Shown here one piece after another: positions 16,713-23,558 of a DNA stretch of 57,443 nucleotides (positions within the stretch are counted from its first letter, which is position 1; each line of letters opens with the position of its first letter). Position numbers and translations under genes: made by a program. The stretch comes from Myxococcota bacterium (GTDB lineage Bacteria > Myxococcota_A > UBA9160 > UBA6930), in contig JASJCN010000007.1 of assembly GCA_030065975.1 (NCBI GenBank), positions 1 to 57,443 on the forward strand, given 5' to 3'. Below the pieces are notes generated by a model. That model was not told the DNA's origin. It saw nothing but the letters and a program-made list of their open reading frames with translations, and did no database searches.

Positions 16713-17788
16713 GAGTCGGCGAGCTCTTCCTCGATCAGCTGGACGAACTCCTCGAGCGGCCTCGCGCCCGACATCATGATGCCGTTCACGAAGAAGGCCG
16801 GGGTGCCGGTGACGCCGGCCTTCGCCCCGTCCTGGAAGTCGTTCTCCACCAGGTCCTTGTGGCGCCGCTCGGCGACGCACGCCTTGTACTCGGCGAGATC
16901 GAGGCCGGTCTGCTCGGCGTAGCCTTCGAGGCTCTGGGCGTCGAACTTCGCGCCCTCGGCGAAGAGCTGCTTGTGGAAGGCCCAGAACTGCCCCTGATCG
17001 TCGGCGCACGCGGCCGCCTCGGCGGCGCCCCGGGCCTGGGGGTGGATGCGGTCCAGCGGGTAGTGGCGGTACACGAAGCGCACCTGCTCCGGGTAGCGGG
17101 CGAGCAGGGCCTCGATGGTCGGCTCGACCCGTCGGCAGAAGGGGCACTGGTAGTCGCTGAACTCGACGATCGTGACCGGAGCATCGTCGGGGCCGAGCGA
17201 GGGGCCGGTGGCCGCGACCTCGGTCCGCGGCGCGTCGATCAGCACCTCGATCTCCTGCCCCTCGCGCAGGGTGGCCAGGTACGCGTCGCGGACCGTGGCC
17301 AGGTTCTGCTGCTTCAGGTGCTGCTCGATCTGCGGCCGGATCTCTTCGATCGGGCGCCCGATGCGCTCCTGGTTCTCGTCGTAGAAGGCCTGGACGGCCT
17401 CGGGGGTGACCGTGTTGCGCTGCTCGACCTCGCGGCGCAGCAGGTCGTTGGCGGAGAGACCGGCCTCGGCGGCGGCCGCCTCCACCAGCTCCTGGTCGAT
17501 CATGCTCGTGACGGCGTCGCGCCGCGCCGTCCACGTCTTCACCGGGTCGCCGTCGTCGGTCGCGCGCCGGAAGAGCTGGTCCTTGATGAAGTCGTCGACC
17601 TCCTCGACGGAGATGGTGCGATCCCCGTAGCGCGCCGCGGCGGGGCTCTCCGCGGTCGTCGCGGCCGGGGTCGCCGAAGACTCCGGCGCGCTCTCCCCCG
17701 CGCTCTCGCCCGCCGGCTGGGTGCACGCCAGCGCGAGCAGGCTCGCCAGGGCCAGGGCCACACAGCGGAAGGTCGACGGGGCGGGCAT
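16709..17788 (-). CDS. DsbA-like thioredoxin lipoprotein with SurA/PpiC-like N-terminal region
   Basis: This 359-residue exported protein has a lipoprotein signal (SLLALAC, lipidated Cys 22) and a low-complexity Ala/Ser/Glu linker. A helical region (about 55-165) resembles the N-terminal chaperone part of SurA-type proteins. The C-terminal DsbA-like thioredoxin fold has the redox motif CPFC near residue 216 and the cis-Pro segment GVTGTPAFFVNG. It probably forms or isomerises disulfides in the periplasm while anchored to a membrane. The start at 17788 is supported by a near-perfect AAGGAGG 6 nt upstream; the track's longer ORF is not. Its stop overlaps that of the convergent mutase. Confidence 0.88.
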   Translation of the reverse strand: MPAPSTFRCVALALASLLALACTQPAGESAGESAPESSATPAATTAESPAAARYGDRTISVEEVDDFIKDQLFRRATDDGDPVKTWTARRDAVTSMIDQELVEAAAAEAGLSANDLLRREVEQRNTVTPEAVQAFYDENQERIGRPIEEIRPQIEQHLKQQNLATVRDAYLATLREGQEIEVLIDAPRTEVAATGPSLGPDDAPVTIVEFSDYQCPFCRRVEPTIEALLARYPEQVRFVYRHYPLDRIHPQARGAAEAAACADDQGQFWAFHKQLFAEGAKFDAQSLEGYAEQTGLDLAEYKACVAERRHKDLVENDFQDGAKAGVTGTPAFFVNGIMMSGARPLEEFVQLIEEELADS

Positions 17789-17876
17789 GCAGGTCCTCCT
17801 TGGGCGGTGGGGTCGTCCACCGAGCCGCGAAGGATAGGGGCCCCGTGGGCTACGCCAAACGCGTTTCCGCGGGCGC

Positions 17877-18410
17877 TCAGCCGGCGGCGCGGAGGCGGAG
17901 TCGCGGCTCGACGCCCACGAGGGCGTCGGCGATGCCGGCTGCGAACCCCCCGCTGGCCACCAGCTCGCCCGAGACGTCCTCGGGCAGCTCGGGGCAGAGG
18001 GTCGGAAGCAGCCGAAGCCCCTGCCGCACGTCGCAGAGCGCCTGCTGTCGGGCAGCCTCGATGAGGCGCTCGCGCTCCTCGGGAAGGAGATCACCGGGCG
18101 GCGGCGTCGCCAGCTGATCGCTCAGCTTGGGCGTTGCGCGCCGGGCGCAGAGTGGCAGGTCGGGGACGAACACGAAGGCGCCGTCCGCGGCCAGCGCGGC
18201 AGCCGAGGCGTGTGAGCCGCCCTCGGAGTCGAGCAGCACCAGCAGCTCCAGCGGGCTCTTCGGGGCGGCCGGTCGGAAGACGGTCGCGGGCACCCGGTCG
18301 CCTCGGCTCGTGTACTCGACCTCGAGGGGAGCGCCCGGCGAAGGCTCCTCGACGAAGAGCGCCGGCGGCTCGGCCGGGTCCGGTGCGGTGGGGTCCAAGG
18401 TCTCGCTCAT
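17877..18410 (-). CDS. Degenerate, truncated alpha/beta-hydrolase-like protein
   Basis: This 177-residue protein follows the start of a dienelactone-hydrolase-like fold: VEYTSRGDRVPATVFRP, then LELLVLLDSEGG where HG is expected, then VFVPDLPLCARR. It ends soon after the segment that should hold the nucleophile elbow, which reads LVASGGFAAG instead of GxSxG. The catalytic Asp/His half is absent. Either it is a remnant or a repurposed non-catalytic domain. The reading frame is intact and the codon pattern looks coding. It lies between the lipoprotein and sigma-factor genes on the same strand, with 129 nt to the sigma gene. Confidence 0.6.
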   Translation of the reverse strand: MSETLDPTAPDPAEPPALFVEEPSPGAPLEVEYTSRGDRVPATVFRPAAPKSPLELLVLLDSEGGSHASAAALAADGAFVFVPDLPLCARRATPKLSDQLATPPPGDLLPEERERLIEAARQQALCDVRQGLRLLPTLCPELPEDVSGELVASGGFAAGIADALVGVEPRLRLRAAG

Positions 18411-18539
18411 GGCGGGATCCTACCCGTTCCCGGCGACCGGTGGGCCTGGGCGGGATGTCCGAACCGGACCCGCGCCCGAGGCCGGCTGGGCCCCGGACGC
18501 GAGTCCGATCGGATCGTGGCGTCGCTCGGTGGGCCCGCG

Positions 18540-19115
18540 TCAGCGAGCCAGGAGCAACCGCCGTGCACGGTACAAGTGCGACTTGATCGAGTCCTCGGTC
18601 TTGTGGACCGAGGCGGCGATCTCCTGGATCGTGCGGTTCTCCAGGTGATGGAGCCGGAACAGGTTCCACTGCTCGGCGGTGAGGTCCTTCTCGATGACCT
18701 CGCCCATCTGCCGCATGCGCTCGTTGCACTCGTAGGACTCGAGCGGGTCGTCCTGGTTCGACTGCTTCGCCACCTGCGCGAGGCGCGGATCCTCGTCCTC
18801 GCTGGTGAGCGGCACCATCTCGTGCCGCTTGCGCTTGAAGCGCGCGGCGATGGTGCGCCGGGTGAGTCCGAAGACCCAGGCCGCGAAGGGCGCGTCGCCC
18901 CGGAACCCGTGAACCGAGGAGAAGAGGTTGATGAAGACCTCCTGGACCGTCTCCTCGGTGTCGGCTCGGTTGTTCAAGCGTCGGTCGACGAAGCGATAGA
19001 CGCGCGGAAAGTACCGCTCGTAGAGCTCGTCGAAGGAGGCCCGGTCACCGGCGCGTAGCCGATCGACCAGCTCCTCGTCGCTGACCAAGTCGGTCAGAAC
19101 GGATGCTGTAGCCAT
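18540..19115 (-). CDS. RNA polymerase sigma factor, ECF-like sigma-70 family
   Basis: This 191-residue sigma factor contains region 2 (FDELYERYFPRVYRFVDRR...EETVQEVFINLF) and region 4 (LTAEQWNLFRLHHLENRTIQEIA followed by SIKSHLYRARRLLL), without regions 1 or 3. It directs RNA polymerase to a dedicated promoter set. No anti-sigma factor gene is adjacent: the downstream gene is a hydrolase-like protein and the upstream neighbour is a soluble hypothetical. Control may therefore be transcriptional. The ATG at 19115 (MATASVLTDL) is preferred; the ORF-track extension to 19301 runs through the promoter region. Two direct repeats about 180 nt upstream are candidate control sites. Confidence 0.9.
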   Translation of the reverse strand: MATASVLTDLVSDEELVDRLRAGDRASFDELYERYFPRVYRFVDRRLNNRADTEETVQEVFINLFSSVHGFRGDAPFAAWVFGLTRRTIAARFKRKRHEMVPLTSEDEDPRLAQVAKQSNQDDPLESYECNERMRQMGEVIEKDLTAEQWNLFRLHHLENRTIQEIAASVHKTEDSIKSHLYRARRLLLAR

Positions 19116-19291
19116 TCTGGATGTGTCCCCTTCCCCAGTTTCTGCCGGTTCTTCCCAGTGCTTTCCGGTGAGCCGCTCTTCTCCATGTGGAGCCGTCCTT
19201 CGGTGCCGCCAAACCTGGCAACGAGGCAATGGGGTCGAAACGGTGCTCACCCCCGATGCGGATGTGTCCGCGAGCGCGCGGCAGGTGTCAG

Positions 19292-19323
19292 AATTCGTCA
19301 CCGGAAACGAAATTTGTCACCGG
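19292..19323 (-). promoter_or_regulatory. Direct repeats upstream of the sigma-factor gene
   Basis: AATTCGTCACCGG (19292-19304) recurs as AATTTGTCACCGG (19311-19323), giving a 19-nt period with one mismatch in 13. Read on the minus strand this is CCGGTGAC(A/G)AATT repeated, a possible operator or tandem -35 region. Two helical turns would place both copies on the same DNA face. Confidence 0.45.
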
Positions 19324-19352
19324 GGCGGCGCACCCCCGGGGAGTTTTCGACC

Positions 19353-19367
19353 CAAAACGGCGTTTTG
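19353..19367. promoter_or_regulatory. Palindrome CAAAACG-G-CGTTTTG
   Basis: A perfect 7-bp inverted repeat around a single G lies between the sigma-factor upstream region and the next hypothetical gene. Its AT-rich arms stand out against the GC-rich background. It could be a repressor-type operator or a small hairpin; nothing in the sequence decides. Confidence 0.3.
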
Positions 19368-19445
19368 AGCCGAGATCGGGACGCTCCAGGGGGATCGACG
19401 AGGCGTTCGTCCCTCGCGTCCCGGCCCGCGTGTGTGCGGGGCGGC

Positions 19446-19934
19446 TCAGCCCCGGGCGCGAGAAAAAGTTCGCAGCAGCCGGACGCGGGCCCCGCGGGAG
19501 GGGTCGTCCAGGACGGCCGAGGCGCCCTCCAGAGGCGCCGCGAACCGCTCGGCCACGAGCAGCAACCGGGGCGCGTCGGCGGAGAGCCCGGCCCCGCTCG
19601 CCCGGGCCGCCTGGCGGCGGGTCAGCCACTCGAGCTGGGCGAGGCCCAGGGCGAGCAGGTCGACTCGGGTGCCCTCGTCCTCCGCCACGAGCACCAGCAC
19701 CCCCAGGCCCTCGGGGTCGCGCGCGAGCAGCGTACGCGTCGCCTCGGGGCCGAGCTCGGGAGGCAACCCGTCGAGCTCCTCGCCGAGCGAGAGCGGCGGC
19801 TCGAGGCGGGCGAGGGCGGGGCCGAGCCAGGAGCGGTCGCCCGGCGCGGACTTCCGCGGGACGTCGTCCAGGAAGAAGTGGAGGACGTCACCGAGCTCGC
19901 GAGCCACCGGGGGGCGCTCCTTTCGTGGGCGCAC
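19446..19934 (-). CDS. Hypothetical protein downstream of the ParA-CBM48 gene
   Basis: This 162-residue protein is not recognised. It has no signal peptide or membrane segment. The sequence alternates hydrophobic and acidic blocks (VLVLVAEDEGTRVDLLALGLAQ) and ends in a basic tail. It starts with a GTG at 19934, only 12 nt after the ParA stop, and has no clear ribosome-binding site, so coupled expression with ParA is likely. The open frame could be partly a high-GC artefact. The consistent spacing and in-operon position argue for a real gene. Confidence 0.55.
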   Translation of the reverse strand: MRPRKERPPVARELGDVLHFFLDDVPRKSAPGDRSWLGPALARLEPPLSLGEELDGLPPELGPEATRTLLARDPEGLGVLVLVAEDEGTRVDLLALGLAQLEWLTRRQAARASGAGLSADAPRLLLVAERFAAPLEGASAVLDDPSRGARVRLLRTFSRARG

Positions 19935-19946
19935 CGGCCCGGTCGG

Positions 19947-21047
19947 TCAGCTGACGACGAGGACCGAGTTGCGCCCGCCCACCGGGGCCGGAACGGCGTT
20001 GGGATTCTCGGGATCCTCGCACCACTCGCCGTCCACGACGTAGCGGTACTGGTAGGTGCCCGGCGGCAGGTGCATGACCTTGACCCACACCCGGCCCCGC
20101 TCGTCCTGGCGCAGGCTCGACGCGACGCCCTTGTCCGGAATCCAGCCGTTGAAGTCGCCGGCGATGCGGACGTCGCCGACCTCGTCGCCCCGGAACTCGA
20201 CCGTGACCTCGCGCTCCCGGTCGCCGCCGAGGGACACCGTCTCCACCGGCAGCAGGTCGTCGTCGAAGCCCGGGTCGAGGGCGATCACCTCGACGGCCAG
20301 GGCCGAGTAGTCGACCGCCCCGTTGGCTCGCTTGGAGAACGCGACCAGCGGGCTGCCGCGCCGTGCCGCCTCGCGCAGCTTGATGTTCGAACGGATCACC
20401 GTGTCGAAGCAGAGGTCGCCGAAGAGCGAGCGGATCTCCGCCAGGGTCTCGCGCGCGTAGCGTGTGCGGCCGTCGTAGAGCGTCGGCAGCAGTCGCACCG
20501 TCGGGTCGTGGCCGATGCGCTCGGAGAGGAGGGCTACGGTCTCGAGCAGCTTCTGCACGCCGTGGATGGCGAAGTCGCTGGTCTCGAGGGGAACGATCAC
20601 CTCGCCTGCGGCGCGCAGGGCGTTGAAGGTGAGCACGCCCACGTTCGGCGGGCAGTCGACGAGCGCGTAGTCGTAGCTCTCGGAGACCTCCTCGAGGGCG
20701 CGCCCCAGGCGCTCGGTGCGTCCGTCGGTGCGGTCCGCCGTCAGCCGCTGCTCCAGCGCCGACAGCACGATGCACGAGGGCGCGACGTGCAGCCGCTCGT
20801 TCCAGGGCCGCACGACCGAGGAGAGCGGCGTCCCGGCTCCCTGCTCGGGATCGTTGATGAGCACCTCGTAGAGACTGTCGTCGACGTCTTCGGGCGCGAT
20901 GCCCAGGGCGAGGGTGGCGTGCGCCTGGGGATCCATGTCGACGACCAGCACACGCGCGCCCTCCTGCGCGAGTGCGCCGGCGAGATTGACGGTGGTGGTC
21001 GTCTTCCCGCATCCGCCCTTCTGGTTGACGATGGCGATGGTTCTCAC
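19947..21047 (-). CDS. ParA/Soj-family ATPase fused to a C-terminal CBM48 (AMPK-type glycogen-binding) domain
   Basis: This 366-residue protein has two clear parts. Residues 1 to about 255 are a ParA ATPase with deviant Walker A (VNQKGGCGKTTT), the VVDMDPQAHATLALG loop and DCPPNVGVLTFNAL. Residues about 278-366 are an early-set/CBM48 module with GDFNGW, LPPGTYQYRYVVDGEW and GGRNSVLVV, which bind alpha-glucans in AMPK-beta and branching enzymes. ParA proteins position DNA or other cargo, so glycogen or a glucan-coated structure as cargo is a testable inference. No parB or parS is adjacent. The GTG start at 21047 follows AAGGAGG; the track ORF extends too far upstream. Confidence 0.9.
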   Translation of the reverse strand: MRTIAIVNQKGGCGKTTTTVNLAGALAQEGARVLVVDMDPQAHATLALGIAPEDVDDSLYEVLINDPEQGAGTPLSSVVRPWNERLHVAPSCIVLSALEQRLTADRTDGRTERLGRALEEVSESYDYALVDCPPNVGVLTFNALRAAGEVIVPLETSDFAIHGVQKLLETVALLSERIGHDPTVRLLPTLYDGRTRYARETLAEIRSLFGDLCFDTVIRSNIKLREAARRGSPLVAFSKRANGAVDYSALAVEVIALDPGFDDDLLPVETVSLGGDREREVTVEFRGDEVGDVRIAGDFNGWIPDKGVASSLRQDERGRVWVKVMHLPPGTYQYRYVVDGEWCEDPENPNAVPAPVGGRNSVLVVS

Positions 21048-21471
21048 GAGGAGCCTCCTTCCGGCCGGTGCGCGTCGTTCGGCTCGGAAGCCTGCGGCGC
21101 GATGCCGGTGGAAGCGACCTCGAGGAGCCGCGGGCGTTCCTCGGGCCGCAGGGGCGTGCGGCGGGGGAAGCGCAGGACCGGCGCGCCCCCGGGTTCCGGC
21201 GGGCGGCGAAGCCTCGCCCCATCTCCCTGGCCGCGGCCTCGGCGATTGCTCGGGAACGGCGCGCCGGCCACGCCGGCGCGGTGGGTCGCGCAGAACGTCT
21301 GCACGTGGACGAGCCCCCCCGTCATCCGTTCGCAGGCTAACGCCGCACGGTGTCGGGGTCAACACGGAAAAACTCCTAGAAATAGGTACTTGTGACTGGT
21401 GTTGCGACTCACCGGGGGCCCTGCGACCGGCGTTCCAGCGGCCCTGCGGGGCGTGGGTTAGCTTGACCTCG
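21048..21471. other. 424-nt divergent region between parA-CBM48 and the 2-phosphoglycerate kinase gene
   Basis: Open frames run through it in several phases, but none has a start with a ribosome-binding site or a family motif. An AT-richer patch at 21359-21412 (including ggaaaaactcctagaaatag) is the likely promoter zone for both directions. The stretch from 21048 to 21330 would be an unusually long leader for parA. Confidence 0.5.
21334..21362 (-). promoter_or_regulatory. Possible promoter for the parA-CBM48 gene
   Basis: On the minus strand TTGACC (21357-21362), a 17-nt spacer and TAGCCT (21334-21339) form a plausible sigma-70-type pair. The same TTGACC -35 occurs before tatA. The predicted start would lie about 280 nt upstream of the GTG, so other promoters nearer the gene are possible. 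Confidence 0.35.
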
Positions 21472-22638
21472 ATGTCGTCGGAGAAGCCCCTCGACCGTCC
21501 GCCGGGCTCCAAGCGGCCGATGGTGCGCGACGCCTCCGGAGAGCGCCCCTTCATGCGAGGGATCCTGGTCCACTCGCTGATGGCCCGCGGCGCAAGCTTC
21601 GACGAGGCCTACCGCGCCGCGGGAGAGGTGCGCGAGCGGATCCGTGGCCGCGAGGTCGTCGAGCGCGCCGACCTCGCCCGCTACGTGGAGGAGCTCTTCG
21701 CCAAGGGACGGCTCGAGCGGCCGCTGCCCTTGCCCGAGACCATCGTGGTGGTGGCCGAGAGCGGGAGCGAGGCGCCGTTCTCCAAGGGCGTCCTCTCCCA
21801 GTCGTTCCTCGCGGCGGCCGTCGATCCCAACGATGCCTTCGACGTGGCGCGCGCCATCGAGGCCGACCTCGTGAGTCGTGGCGTGAAGCAGGTGGGCCGC
21901 TCCGAGCTGCGCCGCCTGGCTCACGACCAGCTGGCCCAGCGCCTGGGTGAGCGCCCGAGCGAGCGCTACCGGGTGTGGCGCCGCTTCGTCGCCTCGGAGC
22001 GTCCGCTGGTGCTGCTCCTCGGCGGGGCGCCCGGCGTCGGCAAGTCGACCCTGGCGCAGGAGGTCGCCCACCGCCTCGGCATCTCCCGGGCATCGTCCAC
22101 CGATGCGATCCGCCAGGTGATGCGCCTGATGCTCTCGCCCGAGCTGGTTCCCGCGATCCACGCGTCGTCCTACGACGCGCATCAGCACCTGACCCCGCCG
22201 GCCGACGACGAGGAGGCGGTGGTCGCGGGCTTCCGCGCCCAGGCCGGCACCGTCTGCGTCGGGGCACGGGCCATGGTGGAGCGCGCGGTGCAGGAGAACA
22301 CCTCGGTGATCCTGGACGGGGTCTCGGTGGTGCCGGGCCTGCTCGACCTCGAGTCCCTCGGTGGGGATCCCCACGTGATCTTCCTGATGCTCGCCAACCT
22401 GGATGCGGAGACCTTCCGCAACCGCTTCGAGACGCGAGCCCGCAGCGCGAGCCAACGCGAGCCCCATCGCTACGTCTCGAACCTCGACGCCATCCTGCAG
22501 ATCCAGGATCACCTGCTCGAGCTCGCCGAGCACCACGAGGTCCCGATCGTCGAGAACCGGAGCTTCGACTCCTCGGTGGCGTCGATCCTGCGCCACGTGA
22601 GCGAGTCGCTGCGACAGACGGGGGCGCCCACGGCGTGA
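21472..22638 (+). CDS. 2-phosphoglycerate kinase-like protein with N-terminal ATP-cone
   Basis: This 388-residue protein resembles archaeal 2-phosphoglycerate kinase, which makes 2,3-diphosphoglycerate, a precursor of cyclic 2,3-DPG. The N-terminal 100 residues look like an ATP-cone nucleotide-sensing domain (MRGILVHSLMARGASFDEAYRAA). The kinase domain has Walker A LGGAPGVGKSTLAQEVA near 183 and SSTDAIRQVMR. Bacterial members are annotated but their physiological product is not settled. TAGCTT lies 7 nt before the ATG, suggesting a leaderless start; the track ORF begins 573 nt too early. It is followed 17 nt later by the M48 protease gene. Confidence 0.82.
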   Translation: MSSEKPLDRPPGSKRPMVRDASGERPFMRGILVHSLMARGASFDEAYRAAGEVRERIRGREVVERADLARYVEELFAKGRLERPLPLPETIVVVAESGSEAPFSKGVLSQSFLAAAVDPNDAFDVARAIEADLVSRGVKQVGRSELRRLAHDQLAQRLGERPSERYRVWRRFVASERPLVLLLGGAPGVGKSTLAQEVAHRLGISRASSTDAIRQVMRLMLSPELVPAIHASSYDAHQHLTPPADDEEAVVAGFRAQAGTVCVGARAMVERAVQENTSVILDGVSVVPGLLDLESLGGDPHVIFLMLANLDAETFRNRFETRARSASQREPHRYVSNLDAILQIQDHLLELAEHHEVPIVENRSFDSSVASILRHVSESLRQTGAPTA

Positions 22639-22655
22639 CCCGAAGGACGTCCTCC

Positions 22656-23498
22656 ATGGCCCCGTGGCTTCGGCAGCTCGTGCTCGCGGCGCTCGTCCTG
22701 CCCTGGCTGGCCTGTGCGTCGAGCATGTCGACCCAGCAGGAGGCCCGGCTCGGCGACCAGATGGCCCGGCAGGTTCAGGCGCAGCTGCCCATGCTGAACG
22801 ACCCCGTGCTCGACGCCTACGTCCAGGAGATCGGCGGCCGGATCCTCGACGCCATCGGCCCCCAGCCCTTCCGGTACCGCTTCTACGTGGTGGCCGACCC
22901 GGAGATCAACGCCTTCGCCATGCCCGGCGGCCACATCTACGTCAACGCCGGCACCATCCTGTGGTCGCGCAACGTGACGGAGCTGGCCGGCGTGATCGCC
23001 CACGAGATCGGCCACGTCTGGCATCGGCACATCGCCGAGAACATCGAGCGCGAGCGCTGGGTCGGGATCGCCGGCGACATGGCGGTCCTGGGCTCGGCGA
23101 TCCTGGGCGGCCCCACCGGCGCCGTCGGGCTCGCTTCGGACCTCGGCAGCATCGGCGTCATGAACACCTTCGGCCGCGACGCCGAACGCGAGGCCGACGA
23201 GTTCGCCATCGTGGCCCTGGTCCGCGCGGGCTACGACCCGAAGGGGCTCTTGAGCTTCTTCCACACCCTGCATCGCAAGGAGGCGATGGAGGGCCCCGGC
23301 CGGGTCGCCTTCCTGTCGAGCCACCCGGCCACCGAGGAGCGGATCCAGGCGGCCCACGACGGGATCTCGCAGCTCCCGGCGATCGAGGGCCTCGCCCTGG
23401 ACGACAACGGCAAGCTCGAGATCATCCAGCGCCGGCTCGAGCTGCTGGTCATGGGCGGTCGGGACGGCGGCACGGCGGCCGGCCCCGGCTCACGCTGA
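22656..23498 (+). CDS. M48-family zinc metalloprotease, predicted lipoprotein
   Basis: This 280-residue exported protease has a signal ending in a lipobox (LPWLAC), the zinc motif HEIGHVWHRH near residue 115 and the third zinc ligand in READEFAI. It belongs with the LoiP/BepA-like periplasmic quality-control proteases that degrade or rescue outer-membrane proteins. A TPR segment such as that of BepA is absent; the C-terminus is short. It sits 17 nt after the kinase gene with AAGGA upstream, so co-transcription is likely. Confidence 0.9.
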   Translation: MAPWLRQLVLAALVLPWLACASSMSTQQEARLGDQMARQVQAQLPMLNDPVLDAYVQEIGGRILDAIGPQPFRYRFYVVADPEINAFAMPGGHIYVNAGTILWSRNVTELAGVIAHEIGHVWHRHIAENIERERWVGIAGDMAVLGSAILGGPTGAVGLASDLGSIGVMNTFGRDAEREADEFAIVALVRAGYDPKGLLSFFHTLHRKEAMEGPGRVAFLSSHPATEERIQAAHDGISQLPAIEGLALDDNGKLEIIQRRLELLVMGGRDGGTAAGPGSR

Positions 23499-23558
23499 AG
23501 CGACGGAGAGGACGAGGCGCGCCCGAGCGGGCAGACTGGAAGGGGGAGGAAGCGGAAC

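Larger units (their letters stand above)
19116..19445. other. 330-nt upstream region of the sigma-factor gene
   Basis: No gene is supported here. The ORFs crossing it on both strands are frame extensions without family signatures. The stretch is less GC-rich than its surroundings near 19285-19370. It contains two AATT(C/T)GTCACCGG direct repeats and the palindrome CAAAACG-G-CGTTTTG, consistent with a regulatory region for the sigma gene. Confidence 0.55.

Noticed and set aside
19947-21047. Plasmid or chromosome partition locus based on ParA
   Set aside because: No ParB-like gene or parS-type 16-bp palindromes were seen near it, and the C-terminal CBM48 points to a different cargo.
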